The notes: a model not told the origin generated them from the letters alone. A stretch of DNA of 39,040 nucleotides from Bacteroidales bacterium UBA6340 (GCA_002440265.1 DJSG01000015.1:425-39464); one strand, 5' to 3'; shown: positions 23,315 to 32,515, counted from the stretch's first letter. Program-made: numbers and translations.

Positions 23315-25555
23315 GAAAGTCGTGCCTTTTTCAGATGTTTGAAAACATATTTTTCCGCCACTGCCTTCCACGATATTCTTCGAGATGGCGAGTCCGAGTC
23401 CCATGCCCGTGCTTTTGGTGGTGAAATTGGGTACAAAGACCTTGTCACGCACTTCGGGAGCGATGCCGGGTCCATTGTCGGAGAAGGATATTTCCACCCA
23501 ACGGCTGTCCTTGTCCAGCCCTTTGGCGGTTTGCTGTTCAACGGGTAACTCCTTGAGAATGATGATGATGTCGCTATTCTCACGTCCTGCCATGGCTTGG
23601 GTGGCATTGCGAATGATGTTGGTGAAGACCTGCGTGATTTGGTCGGCATCGGCTATGGCAAGGACACCGCTGCTCGGACCGATATAGCGCAACGGGATAT
23701 TGTCCAAGTTGTTGCTAAGCAATGCGATACACGAGGATAACTTCTGCGCGATGTCCACCTCAGTTGGGTTGACTTCGGGCATTTTGGCAAACGAAGAGAA
23801 CGATGAGGCGATGTTGCTGAGGTTGTCGGTCTGGTCGATGAGCACACGAGTGGAGCGGTCGAAGTATTGGTCAAAACGGTCGGTGCCCTTGAGGCGTTGC
23901 AACTGCTGCAAAGTGAGTTTCATAGGCGTGAGACTGTTGTTTATCTCGTGTGCCACTTGCCTTGCCATGGTTCGCCAGGCGGCTTCGCGCTCGGTACGTG
24001 CAAGACGCTCGGAAGACTCGGCAAGAGCGTCCATCATATCATTGTAATGGTGCACAAGGTCCCCTACTTCGTCGTTGAAGAAATAGTCGATATGCGTGCC
24101 TTTCTCCCCCAAACGGTAACTCTGCAGGTTCTTGCTGATAGCGGAAAGCGAAGTGGAAATGATACGCGCAATGATCCAAACCACCAATATAGTAAGGAGC
24201 AGCAACACCAGATAAAGCGGCAGCAGCCATACCACATAGTTGTCCACATTGGCATCCACTTGGTCTTGCGAGATGAAATAAGGCAACGCGATATAGCCAA
24301 TCTGCACATAGCCACCGTTGTAGAACTCGGTGTAGGCGGTCAGGTATTTCACATCGCCTATATGCTCGTATTGCACGCGGGTGGAGTTGCCGAAGAACGG
24401 TTCGGGCGAGATATAACGCGACAGGATGCCTTGGTCGAAGAGTTGCGGCGACGAACTGCCTATCAGCATACCATCCATGTCATAGACGTGAATATCGGTT
24501 TCGTAGGCATAGCAGAGGTCACGCAGGTCGATATTGAGCGAAGGCGTATTGGCAGGCGACAACTCCAAATCCCAGAAATAGAGGTTTTGCAAAGCGTTTT
24601 GTACGTATTGCGCTTTCTTTTCGAGACCGTACTCCTGCCGAGTAACGAACATCTTGCGAATATAAACAACCGATAAAACGAAGTTCGAGATAAAGACCAC
24701 CGACAACAACGACACCAGCACCAACTGGAACTTCCCGCCCAAACGCATATTGCGGAACCCGCGATAGCGCAACAGCCAATAGATGGCAACCGCTGCCAAA
24801 ATGACAAAGAGTACAATGGTCAGGAAATAGTAGATTTGCAGTTTGAGGTTCAGCGTGTTGTCCTCGCGCGCCGAAGTAAAGATGGATTGGTAGGAGAAAC
24901 TGCGATTTGCAAAGGAACTGACCGAATGAGGCTCATTATCAGGTATATCGCAGATAGAGAAGAGGAACGAACCATCGTCGGAATACACAGGATAGTAGTG
25001 GTCGCTATCGCCTTGGTGAGTAGTCAGCGTCCAACTGTCATTGCCGCGGAAGGGTTCCAAAAAACTGTTGTGCAGTTGCTTGCTGGTGATGGCATAGTCA
25101 TACTTGACGGGAATAAGAACCAGCACAAAATAGTCATCATATTTCGTCCTGCGGCAGATGCCATAAGCATTGTTCCACTGTTTGAACACCCATTGGTCAT
25201 AGACGCGCCTGAAGGGCAGTCCCGACGAGTTGAGCCATGCATCCGACCAATAGATGACATCATTGCCCCTGTAAACAAAGAACATGATATTGTCGTCGCG
25301 TTCTGACAGGCTGTGCAGGGCGTTGATATTGTTGTTTCGGATAGCGGCAATGACCTCCTGTGTCTTTTCCATGGCGCGTTGCTGCTGCTTGATGAGAGCA
25401 CGCTGGTTGTGCTTGCCATCCATCTCCAGACGAGAACAAGAGCAAAGACTAACCAACATACAACCAACCACCAACAACGCAAGCGTCCGCACCCTGCCCC
25501 AGAGGATACGAACACTGCGATTCACAATGACCGATTGTACATTGTACCTTGCCAT
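23288..25555 (-). CDS. membrane sensor histidine kinase, NtrY-like
   Basis: A 755-residue sensor kinase. Transmembrane stretches lie near residues 21-38, 242-262, 275-298 and 441-464. The first (LALLVVGCMLVSLCSCSRLE) ends in a lipobox-like LCSC, so an N-terminal lipoprotein signal is an alternative. Two extracytoplasmic regions (about 40-240 and 300-440) are the likely sensors. A HAMP segment (about 463-515, FNDEVGDLVHHYNDMM) precedes the H-box RQVAHEINNSLTPMKLTL (His536). The ATPase domain has NIIRNATQAM, DNGPGIAP and GMGLGLAISKNIVEGSGG. The architecture resembles NtrY. No response regulator is adjacent. It begins 13 bases after manA, so it sits at the end of the sugar-nucleotide operon. Confidence 0.92.
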   Translation of the reverse strand: MARYNVQSVIVNRSVRILWGRVRTLALLVVGCMLVSLCSCSRLEMDGKHNQRALIKQQQRAMEKTQEVIAAIRNNNINALHSLSERDDNIMFFVYRGNDVIYWSDAWLNSSGLPFRRVYDQWVFKQWNNAYGICRRTKYDDYFVLVLIPVKYDYAITSKQLHNSFLEPFRGNDSWTLTTHQGDSDHYYPVYSDDGSFLFSICDIPDNEPHSVSSFANRSFSYQSIFTSAREDNTLNLKLQIYYFLTIVLFVILAAVAIYWLLRYRGFRNMRLGGKFQLVLVSLLSVVFISNFVLSVVYIRKMFVTRQEYGLEKKAQYVQNALQNLYFWDLELSPANTPSLNIDLRDLCYAYETDIHVYDMDGMLIGSSSPQLFDQGILSRYISPEPFFGNSTRVQYEHIGDVKYLTAYTEFYNGGYVQIGYIALPYFISQDQVDANVDNYVVWLLPLYLVLLLLTILVVWIIARIISTSLSAISKNLQSYRLGEKGTHIDYFFNDEVGDLVHHYNDMMDALAESSERLARTEREAAWRTMARQVAHEINNSLTPMKLTLQQLQRLKGTDRFDQYFDRSTRVLIDQTDNLSNIASSFSSFAKMPEVNPTEVDIAQKLSSCIALLSNNLDNIPLRYIGPSSGVLAIADADQITQVFTNIIRNATQAMAGRENSDIIIILKELPVEQQTAKGLDKDSRWVEISFSDNGPGIAPEVRDKVFVPNFTTKSTGMGLGLAISKNIVEGSGGKICFQTSEKGTTFFVYLRKNV

Positions 25556-25568
25556 ATATTGTCTGCTG

Positions 25569-26504
25569 TTATGCTCCTACGTATATCTCCAAGAATTTAG
25601 TAGGACTTATGGGGGTTAAACGTATGTCATTCAGGCATGCGGGGATGAGAACAGACTCACCTTTGCCAATATGCAATGGCGGTTCATTGCACTCTGCTGC
25701 CTCGATAGTGGCTTCACCCTCCACGCACATATAGATGACGAAACTGTCCAAAGGGGCATAGTCGCGTTCTATTACTCGGTTGAAGCACAACAGGTTAGTC
25801 GTAAAATGCGGGTCTTTGATTAGGTTCACGGCACCCAACTCCAAAGGCTCATACTGCACTTTGGGCTGTTCATTCACGGTGTAGTCAATCACCTCAATGG
25901 CGTCTTCAATGTGCAGCGGGCGCAACCTTCCGTCCAATCCGGGACGTTCGTAATCGTAGATACGGTAGGTGATGTCACTGGACTCTTGTATCTCAGCCAC
26001 TTTCACACCGCGGTTGATGGCATGCACCGTACCTGCCGGCAGGAATATCACATCCCCCCTCTTCACGGGTACGCGCTGCAACAAATCCATCACACGATGT
26101 TGCTCCAACGCCTCCTGCAACTCGTCCATATCCGTTTCGCGCGAGAAACCCAGCGTCAGTGAGCCCCCCTCTTCGGCATCCACCACATACCACATCTCAG
26201 TCTTGCCCAACTCGCGATGGCGGTCGTAAGCCGTCTCGTCGTCGGGATGCACCTGCACGCTCAAGTCGTCCTGCGCATCTATGAACTTCGCCAATAGAGG
26301 GAAACGGTTGCCATATATCTCATATACACTATCACCCACCAAATCAGCCATATAGGTCTCCAACAAGTCCTGCAAACTATCGCCTGCCAACTGACCGTTT
26401 TCGACCTCGGAGACATACTCGCCGTAGCAAGACACCTCCCACGACTCACTGCCCCACACTTTGGGCAGCAACTGCGGCTTGAACTTGAGCGGGTACAGCA
26501 TCAT
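25569..26504 (-). CDS. manA: mannose-6-phosphate isomerase, class I
   Basis: Zinc-dependent interconversion of mannose 6-phosphate and fructose 6-phosphate, feeding GDP-mannose and glycan synthesis. The 311 residues match short class I enzymes. Zinc-binding motifs are visible in LSVQVHPDDETAYD and GKTEMWYVVDA, then PAGTVHAINRGVKVAEIQ and ESSDITYRIYDYER. The open frame extends far upstream, but only as a shadow across galE. The start at 26504 (MMLYPLKFKPQL) overlaps the galE stop as ATGA, so translation is probably coupled. The next gene downstream is the histidine kinase. Confidence 0.93.
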   Translation of the reverse strand: MMLYPLKFKPQLLPKVWGSESWEVSCYGEYVSEVENGQLAGDSLQDLLETYMADLVGDSVYEIYGNRFPLLAKFIDAQDDLSVQVHPDDETAYDRHRELGKTEMWYVVDAEEGGSLTLGFSRETDMDELQEALEQHRVMDLLQRVPVKRGDVIFLPAGTVHAINRGVKVAEIQESSDITYRIYDYERPGLDGRLRPLHIEDAIEVIDYTVNEQPKVQYEPLELGAVNLIKDPHFTTNLLCFNRVIERDYAPLDSFVIYMCVEGEATIEAAECNEPPLHIGKGESVLIPACLNDIRLTPISPTKFLEIYVGA

Positions 26505-27529
26505 AGCGACCTCAGTTTCTTCTCCCAGTTCCACGCACTCAGCAGCACATCGCCTACAGGCGTTTCGGCTTTCCAACCCAGCACCTTGTTGGCTTTCTCG
26601 GGGTTCGCCCACACCTGTTCGATGTCTCCTTCGCGACGACCAACAATCTGATACGGTATCTTCACGCCCGTCACTTGCATGAATGTCTTTACAATCTCCA
26701 GTACGCTCAGTCCGCGTCCTGTGCCGAGATTGAATACCTCCACCTGCTCTGATGCCTTGCCTTGCAGCATACGCTCCACCGCTTTCACGTGCGCCTTTGC
26801 GAGGTCCACAACATAGATATAGTCGCGGATGCACGAGCCATCGGGAGTGTTGTAGTCGTCGCCGAACACTTTCAGTTCTTTGCGTAATCCCGCTGCGGTC
26901 TGCGTGATATAGGGAAGCAGGTTGTTTGGAACGCCATTAGGCAACTCACCTATCAATGCCGACGGGTGCGCACCTATCGGGTTGAAGTAGCGCAACAAGA
27001 TGGCATGCAGATTCTTGTCTGCGTGTGCCTCGTCACGGATAATCTCTTCGTTTATCTGCTTTGTGTTGCCATACGGCGACAACGCGGGTTGGATAGGCGC
27101 TGTCTCGTCCACAGGCAAATGGTCAGGTGTAGGCTGACCGTACACGGTACATGAACTCGAGAATACGATATTCAGCACACCATGCGCCTTCATCAACTCG
27201 AGCAATGTCAGCAGCGACCCGATGTTGTTGCGGTAGTACAACAAGGGTTTCTCTACTGATTCCCCGACTGCTTTGCTGGCTGCAAAGTGAATAGTTGCCA
27301 CAATATCAGCGTATTTGGCAAACACGCCATCCATTGCAGCCCTGTCATTACAGTCCACTTTCTCAAACTCGGGGCGGCGTCCTACGATAGCGGTAATGCC
27401 GTCCAGCACACCCTCGTTGGAGTTGCTCAAGTTATCCACTATGACTACATCATAGCCCTGTTGCATCAGTTCCACAACCGTGTGCGAACCGATATATCCG
27501 GTACCTCCGGTAACCAATATACGTGCCAT
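26501..27529 (-). CDS. galE: UDP-glucose 4-epimerase
   Basis: Interconverts UDP-glucose and UDP-galactose, supplying surface glycan precursors. The 342-residue short-chain dehydrogenase-type enzyme has the NAD-binding GGTGYIGSHTVVELMQ at its N-terminus, the catalytic region FSSSCTVYG and the Tyr-x3-Lys motif in SPYGNTKQINEE. FNLGTGRGLSVLEIVK and GRREGDIEQVWANPEKA are typical of GalE. It lies two bases after the nucleotidyltransferase gene and overlaps manA by four bases, so the three form a tight sugar-nucleotide unit. Confidence 0.96.
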   Translation of the reverse strand: MARILVTGGTGYIGSHTVVELMQQGYDVVIVDNLSNSNEGVLDGITAIVGRRPEFEKVDCNDRAAMDGVFAKYADIVATIHFAASKAVGESVEKPLLYYRNNIGSLLTLLELMKAHGVLNIVFSSSCTVYGQPTPDHLPVDETAPIQPALSPYGNTKQINEEIIRDEAHADKNLHAILLRYFNPIGAHPSALIGELPNGVPNNLLPYITQTAAGLRKELKVFGDDYNTPDGSCIRDYIYVVDLAKAHVKAVERMLQGKASEQVEVFNLGTGRGLSVLEIVKTFMQVTGVKIPYQIVGRREGDIEQVWANPEKANKVLGWKAETPVGDVLLSAWNWEKKLRSL

Positions 27530-27531
27530 AC

Positions 27532-28437
27532 TTAAAACAATTTATTCGGGTAAACGCCCTCATTCACAAGGGCTTGAATCTTATCCACCACCATCTGACG
27601 GTCCTCTGCATACGTCACGCCGAACCACTTGGCGGGCGTGTCCAGTACCTGGCATGTCACCTTGCCCGCCTTGATGAGGTCATTGACCAGCGTCGGGATG
27701 TAGAACTCTTTCTTCAGTTCCTGCCCGTTCTCTTTCAAGAACTGCTTGAATGCCTCCTCCGTGTACTCGAAATACTCCGGCGTGAAGCCCCACATATTCA
27801 TGCTCACAGGCGTGTTGAACGGTATCTCCACGTCCTTGCCGTTCTCATCGACATAGCAGATATGTCCGCCTTTCGACTCAATCGATGTACGCTCCACCAC
27901 ACCGGTCAGGAACCCGTATTTATCTACGGCGCACACACCGCGGCTCACACTGCCGTGCTCGCTCAGCGTGTTGCCCACGCGATAACCCGCCATACAGTAT
28001 TCACCCTGTTTGCCGTCCGCATCGCGGAGGAACTTAGCCATCACTTCGAAACTCTCCTTGCCGTAGAAGTCATCGGCGTTAATCACCATAAACGGCTCTT
28101 TGATAAGGTCTTTGCCCATCAGCACTGCATGGTTGGTACCCCATGGCTTGGTGCGCTCGGGGTTGTAGGTATAGCCCTCGGGCACCTTGTCCAGCGACTG
28201 GTAGCACACGTGGCACGGCACATGATTCTCGTACTTGCTGAGCACTACCCTGCGGAAGTCCTCTTCAAAATCCTTACGAATGACAAAAACAACTTTGCCA
28301 AAGCCTGCCCGTAGTGCGTCAAACACGCTATAATCCATTATCGTTTCTCCATTCGGACCCAGACCATCTATCTGTTTCAGTCCGCCATAACGACTGCCCA
28401 TACCGGCAGCCAAAATAAACAATGTCGGTTTCATCAT
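27532..28437 (-). CDS. sugar-phosphate nucleotidyltransferase
   Basis: A 301-residue protein of the NTP-transferase (sugar nucleotide pyrophosphorylase) family, which joins a sugar 1-phosphate to a nucleoside triphosphate. The nucleotide-binding signature is LAAGMGSRYGGLKQIDGLGP at residues about 9-28, and metal binding is expected at INADDFYG. WGTNHAVLMGKDLI contacts the base in relatives. The exact sugar and base cannot be fixed; placement two bases upstream of galE points to UDP-glucose or UDP-galactose formation. The start could be either of two adjacent ATGs (28437 or 28434). Confidence 0.85.
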   Translation of the reverse strand: MMKPTLFILAAGMGSRYGGLKQIDGLGPNGETIMDYSVFDALRAGFGKVVFVIRKDFEEDFRRVVLSKYENHVPCHVCYQSLDKVPEGYTYNPERTKPWGTNHAVLMGKDLIKEPFMVINADDFYGKESFEVMAKFLRDADGKQGEYCMAGYRVGNTLSEHGSVSRGVCAVDKYGFLTGVVERTSIESKGGHICYVDENGKDVEIPFNTPVSMNMWGFTPEYFEYTEEAFKQFLKENGQELKKEFYIPTLVNDLIKAGKVTCQVLDTPAKWFGVTYAEDRQMVVDKIQALVNEGVYPNKLF

Positions 28438-28457
28438 TTCCTTTTATTTAAGAGTTA

Positions 28458-29564
28458 TTATTCGTCTATTTCCAAATGTCCGTGGCGTTTGCGGTGCTTG
28501 ATCCACGTGCCATAGACCTCCGAGCAGTTGCCTGCGGTGATGAATGCTTTGATGTCGTTGTCGCGCACGAATGCCATCACGGCAGCGAACTCGTCCTGCG
28601 TAAGCAGAGCCTCTATCTCAATCTGCTCCTCATTGCTGTAGCCGCCGTACACCTTGTACAGCGAGCACCCGCGCAGCAGGTCGTTGATGATGTAGCGGCG
28701 TATCCTGTCGTAGTCCTTGGATATGATACATACGCGCTTGCGTTTGTTCAGCGAAGCCGTGAAGTAGTCCACTACCACACCGTTGATCCACGTACCAATC
28801 AAGCCAATCACCACCATACGGAAGTCATTGATTAAGAACGCTGTACTGCAAATCAGTGCGCCGCCGATAGTCACCGACATACCTATATCAAAGTGCAGGT
28901 ACTTGTTGATTATCTTTGCCAATATGTCCAAACCGCCCGTCGAAGCGTTGATACGGAACTCAAACGCCTGACATACCGACAGCATGAACACGAAACAAAT
29001 CAAGTCGAACCACACGTCGCCCATGCCGATACCTGCGGACATCACCGAGTCCTTCACCTGCATCAGCACTTCCCCTGCGCGGTTCAGCAGATAGGGGTTG
29101 CCATTGGCATCCAACACCGTCTGCCCTGCCTGCAACTGCGCCAGTATGTCGGGGTTCTCAATCACCTTGTGCGTGAAGTTGGTATAGGGGTAAATCCTGT
29201 CCCACAACTGCGTCAACGGACCCAGAATCATTGCCGTGTACACCGTTTTTGCGCCGAACTCATTGCCAATCAGCAGGAACGCCAACAGCAGCAGGAACGC
29301 GTTGATACCCATCACCAAGTACGAGAACGTATCGGGGTTACCGCCCAAAACGGTGTTTATCACGATACTCAGACCCGAGATAGTTCCCACTATCAGGTGG
29401 CTGGGCATCAAGAAATAATACACTGCGGCAGCCCCGAAGAGCATGCCCACGGTCATCATCACAAGTTCTTTCCAAAACTTTTTAGTGCCTAATGCTTGCA
29501 CAAAGGCCTTCAGAAGATTCGTCCAATACTGGGCGGTGAAGTACTGTTTAACGTAGTTATTCAT
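28458..29564 (-). CDS. YitT family membrane protein (DUF161/DUF2179)
   Basis: A 368-residue integral membrane protein. The N-terminal region carries hydrophobic segments such as MMTVGMLFGAAAVYYFLMP, TISGLSIVINTVLGG, FLLLLAFLLIGNEFG and, after an inserted loop of about 60 residues, FDLICFVFMLSVCQAF. The C-terminal about 90 residues (RVCIISKDYDRIRRYIINDL) form the soluble DUF2179 domain. The family's transport substrate is unknown. The upstream open frame lies inside lysC; the ATG at 29564 overlaps the lysC stop as ATGA, which decides the start. A transport role linked to aspartokinase is inference. Confidence 0.88.
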   Translation of the reverse strand: MNNYVKQYFTAQYWTNLLKAFVQALGTKKFWKELVMMTVGMLFGAAAVYYFLMPSHLIVGTISGLSIVINTVLGGNPDTFSYLVMGINAFLLLLAFLLIGNEFGAKTVYTAMILGPLTQLWDRIYPYTNFTHKVIENPDILAQLQAGQTVLDANGNPYLLNRAGEVLMQVKDSVMSAGIGMGDVWFDLICFVFMLSVCQAFEFRINASTGGLDILAKIINKYLHFDIGMSVTIGGALICSTAFLINDFRMVVIGLIGTWINGVVVDYFTASLNKRKRVCIISKDYDRIRRYIINDLLRGCSLYKVYGGYSNEEQIEIEALLTQDEFAAVMAFVRDNDIKAFITAGNCSEVYGTWIKHRKRHGHLEIDE

Positions 29565-30886
29565 TGTATTAAATTGGTTTCTTTTATCACAAACCGCGCC
29601 GTTCTGCGGGTGGTCTGGCTGAGCAGAATCGTCCTTCCCGCCTGCTCGCGCCGCAGTATCTCGGGTGTGGTGCCACGTATGGTCAGCAGGCTCAGCCCCT
29701 CGTTCCAACTCACCTTGTAGCCGTCCTGCAACGCCTCTATCGCGTCCTGCACGTACAGCGTGTTGTCCACGCATACCGAAATCGTTACCGCGCTCGACTG
29801 TATCAGCGACACCCGCAGCCGGTATCTGTGTATAATAGCAAAGATGTGGCTCAGACTCTCCTCCAACACAAACGAGAAATCCTTTGCCCGCATGGTTATC
29901 AGCACTTGGTTCTTGCGCCAGATATACACCGGCACACTGATGGCTTTCGCCTCGTCTTTGATGATGGACCCCGCCGCCTTCGCATTGCCAAACGGCTTGA
30001 CATACAGCGGGATATGCTTATTCTCCAACGGCCGTATGGTCTTCGGGTGTATCACCTGCGCACCGCTGTACGCCAACTCCACGGCATCGTTGTAACTCAG
30101 TTCGTCAATCTTCGTGGTCTCACTCACCAACCGCGGGTCGGCGTTCAGTATTCCGGGCACATCTTTCCAGATTGTCACCGACTCCGCACCTAATATATTG
30201 CCGATGATAGCCGCCGAGTAGTCGCTTCCCTCGCGTCCCAATGTCGTCGGTTCGCCCTTTTCCGTGCCGCCGATAAAGCCTTGCGCCACCACAATCTTCC
30301 GCCCCTCAATCTTGTCCCAAGCCTTGCGAATCAACTTCTCCGACGCGTCCATATCCACCACTGCCTCGCGGAACGTCTCATCTGTCCGCAGCAGCCGCGT
30401 CATGTCCCACAGCACCGCGTCCATACCGCACTGCCGCAGGTACGCCGCCACTATCGTCGTGGACATACGTTCCCCCATGCTCACCACCCCGTCGTATGCC
30501 CTCTCATACACATTTGCCACCTCATTATTCACACTCCCGTCCCCAATCCAGTCTCCGAGAAGTCGCTTCACACCTGCATCGCGCAACTGTTTCGGATACC
30601 ACTTTCCCCCGAAATTCGGACTTAACCTGCAACACAACTCATGGGGAAAGTCCAACTCCATCATTATACCAAAGTGGTATCTCAATATATCCTCCCATTT
30701 CTTGGTCGCTTCCTCGTCCTTATTCGCCAGAAGGTCTGCCAGTACGGCTTCCAACGCATTGGTTGTCTTGCCCATAGCGGATACCACAATCACCAAGTCG
30801 CCGCTCTCTTGAGCCACGATTTGTTGCAGGTTCCGTACGCCGTCCGCGTCCTTCACCGATGCTCCGCCAAACTTATAGACCTTCAT
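29561..30886 (-). CDS. lysC: aspartate kinase
   Basis: Phosphorylates aspartate, the first step toward lysine, threonine and methionine. The 441 residues fit a monofunctional aspartokinase. The N-terminus MKVYKFGGASVKDADGVRN carries the kinase motif (KFGGxS, here with Ala). The catalytic domain continues with GFIGGTEKGEPTTLGREGSD and WKDVPGILNADPRLV. C-terminal regulatory ACT-like domains follow from about residue 310 (FSFVLEESLSHIFAIIHRY), so feedback inhibition is expected. No homoserine dehydrogenase is fused. It heads the run yitT, nucleotidyltransferase, galE, manA and histidine kinase. The start follows a 303-base repeat-rich gap. Confidence 0.94.
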   Translation of the reverse strand: MKVYKFGGASVKDADGVRNLQQIVAQESGDLVIVVSAMGKTTNALEAVLADLLANKDEEATKKWEDILRYHFGIMMELDFPHELCCRLSPNFGGKWYPKQLRDAGVKRLLGDWIGDGSVNNEVANVYERAYDGVVSMGERMSTTIVAAYLRQCGMDAVLWDMTRLLRTDETFREAVVDMDASEKLIRKAWDKIEGRKIVVAQGFIGGTEKGEPTTLGREGSDYSAAIIGNILGAESVTIWKDVPGILNADPRLVSETTKIDELSYNDAVELAYSGAQVIHPKTIRPLENKHIPLYVKPFGNAKAAGSIIKDEAKAISVPVYIWRKNQVLITMRAKDFSFVLEESLSHIFAIIHRYRLRVSLIQSSAVTISVCVDNTLYVQDAIEALQDGYKVSWNEGLSLLTIRGTTPEILRREQAGRTILLSQTTRRTARFVIKETNLIQ

Positions 30887-30981
30887 TTATCCTCGTTTCC
30901 GATTCTATTCGTCTCTCAATGCCCCTTGTATCTTCCTCGTTTCTTAATTCTTATTAAGTCGTTTCAAGTCCTTACCCATCA

Positions 30982-31014
30982 GCAAGGGATACGCAACCCT
31001 TATGCAACCCATAC
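30982..31014. repeat. 11-bp period array
   Basis: Units gcaagggatac, gcaacccttat, gcaacccatac. The phase-shifted 11-mer gggatacgcaa (30986-30996) is the exact reverse complement of the repeated unit at 19221-19242. Confidence 0.75.
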
Positions 31015-31113
31015 GTTGCCCCAAAACTCCCCTTCCGCTCTCAATCCTTAAATTATATTATCGCCATCTCACACATCTCCCCAACCTTTTCCCCACTTTC
31101 CCCATTCCGAATT

Positions 31114-31142
31114 CCCCCTCTTTGAGGGGGTTAGGGGGAGTC
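31114..31142. repeat. CCCCCTC-ttt-GAGGGGG hairpin repeat with G-rich arm, copy 3
   Basis: Seven-base stem, then ttagggggagtc. It is paired with the next copy 44 bases on, much like the pair in the phosphatase gene (46 bases apart). Confidence 0.8.
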
Positions 31143-31157
31143 TCCCTTTACTGATTA

Positions 31158-31185
31158 CCCCCTCTCTGAGGGGGCAGGGGGAGTC
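31158..31185. repeat. CCCCCTC-tct-GAGGGGG hairpin repeat with G-rich arm, copy 4
   Basis: Identical to the copy at 1500-1527, hairpin and arm. It lies four bases beyond the ribH stop codon and may act as its terminator. Confidence 0.8.
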
Positions 31186-31189
31186 TTCC

Positions 31190-31723
31190 TTACAGGTTCC
31201 CCATCCTCACTGCCGTCACCGCCCCTTCCACGCCTTTGTTTCCGAGTCGTCCGCCCGCACGGTCCAGTGCCTGTTGCTTGTCGAGTGTCGTCAGCACACT
31301 GAATATCACGGGGCACAGTCCCTTGGCATTGAGCATCGCCGTGCCTTGTGTCACCGACTGGCACACATAGTCAAAGTGCGGCGTCTCGCCTTTGATGACG
31401 CACCCAATCACGATGATTGCCTTGTAGGCATCACGATTGAACAAACCACCATCGAATACACGTGCCATATCCCATGCTTCCCCATACGATTCCCGTATCA
31501 ATTTTGCCGCTGCGTATGTCAGTTCCACAGTCCCGGGAACGTGCTGCACAAGGATATTCTTCTCCTGCACACCGCATTTCAGCAGGGTATCCACCGCGCC
31601 TTGCGCCATAGGGTACGTAACATCGCTGTTCCAATCGGCTACTATAATTGCGTAACGCTGACGTTTCAGCACGTCAGCGTTAGGCAATTCGTCCGCATTA
31701 TACTGCGACAGGTTTGTCGTCAT
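31190..31723 (-). CDS. ribH: 6,7-dimethyl-8-ribityllumazine synthase
   Basis: Condenses 5-amino-6-ribitylaminouracil with 3,4-dihydroxy-2-butanone 4-phosphate, the penultimate step of riboflavin synthesis. The 177 residues include the family's substrate loops: IIVADWNSDVT, VQHVPGTVELTYAA and IVIGCVIKGETPHFDYV, followed by GLCPVIFSVLTT. RAGGRLGNKGVEGA near the end matches the conserved late region. The enzyme normally forms pentamers or 60-mers. No other rib gene is in the window. It lies 56 bases downstream of the TPR gene and is probably transcribed with it. Confidence 0.95.
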   Translation of the reverse strand: MTTNLSQYNADELPNADVLKRQRYAIIVADWNSDVTYPMAQGAVDTLLKCGVQEKNILVQHVPGTVELTYAAAKLIRESYGEAWDMARVFDGGLFNRDAYKAIIVIGCVIKGETPHFDYVCQSVTQGTAMLNAKGLCPVIFSVLTTLDKQQALDRAGGRLGNKGVEGAVTAVRMGNL

Positions 31724-31779
31724 AATGGTTTGACTATCTTATGATTATCCGTTTCTTGTCCTTATGGTTCCCCGACCTT

Positions 31780-32457
31780 TTACTCGGCAATCGCGATATA
31801 TTTCTCTATATCCTGTGCCTCGTTGGACATCGGGTAGTCAGCCTTAACAGCCGAGAATACCTTGTGAGCGGCTTTCTTGTTGCCCATCTCAAGGTAAACC
31901 AGACCTGCCTTTTTCAGACTCATCGGGGCAATCAGGTCGTTACCCGACTTAGCGGCTGCCTCAAACGCCTTGACGGCTTTGTCATACTCCTGCATCTGCA
32001 CGTAAGCGTCACCTAAAAGTTGTTTCGCAGCGGGGTCGATGGTCAGGTCGTCTGCCGAGAACTTCTTCAGGTACTTGGCAGCCTCTTCATACTCACCTGT
32101 CTGGTAGTAGCAGATACCTGCGTAGAGGGCAGCCAACTTGCCTGCCTGATACATCTTGTAGTCTTGCGCAATCTGCTCAAAACCAATGCACTCGGCATCG
32201 TCGCCGTTGAGTGCTTTCTCGTAGTCGCCTTGCATGAAGTAAGCCACCGCCTTGGCGTTCTCGTTGTCTGCCTCTGCGGCTTTGGGCTTGATGACGTACT
32301 GATTGACAGCCATAATGCCGAGCACCACAGCCACCACGGCTACCACTACCCATGTAATAACCTTTTGGTTCTTTTCAATCCACATGGCGTTGGTAGTCAG
32401 CGCCTCTTGTACGTTCTCCAAGTTCTGGTCTTCTTTCTTAAAGTCTTTCTTTGCCAT
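31780..32457 (-). CDS. membrane-anchored tetratricopeptide repeat protein
   Basis: A 225-residue protein with one N-terminal membrane helix (VITWVVVAVVAVVLGIMAV, residues about 33-52) after a charged cytoplasmic tail, and a TPR domain outside. TPR-like units include YAGICYYQTGEYEEAAKYLK, GDAYVQMQEYDKAVKAFEAA and GLVYLEMGNKKAAHKVFSAV. The layout resembles YfgM-type inner-membrane TPR proteins, which act in protein export or stress, but orthology is not shown. The mRNA leader contains a 7-base array. A consensus -7 element lies about 84 bases upstream. Confidence 0.88.
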   Translation of the reverse strand: MAKKDFKKEDQNLENVQEALTTNAMWIEKNQKVITWVVVAVVAVVLGIMAVNQYVIKPKAAEADNENAKAVAYFMQGDYEKALNGDDAECIGFEQIAQDYKMYQAGKLAALYAGICYYQTGEYEEAAKYLKKFSADDLTIDPAAKQLLGDAYVQMQEYDKAVKAFEAAAKSGNDLIAPMSLKKAGLVYLEMGNKKAAHKVFSAVKADYPMSNEAQDIEKYIAIAE

Positions 32458-32480
32458 ATCTTTGTTGTTTTATCTTCGAT

Positions 32481-32515
32481 ATTAACTATTAATTATTACC
32501 TATTACTGATTTACG
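32481..32515. repeat. 7-bp period array in the TPR gene leader
   Basis: Units attaact, attaatt, attacct, attactg, atttacg in continuous phase. Confidence 0.7.

Larger units (their letters stand above)
30887..31189. other. 303-base repeat-rich gap between lysC and ribH
   Basis: Holds an 11-base array (30982-31014) and two C/G-rich hairpin repeats (31114-31185). No coding region or clear TAnnTTTG promoter for lysC was found. Confidence 0.6.

Noticed and set aside
26505..26834. Upstream extension of manA by 110 codons
   Set aside because: This stretch is the galE coding region in another frame and unlike any ManA N-terminus; the ATGA overlap gives the natural start.
29565..29774. Upstream extension of the YitT-family gene by 70 codons
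   Set aside because: It lies inside lysC and reads as composition-biased nonsense; the ATG at 29564 overlapping the lysC stop is preferred.
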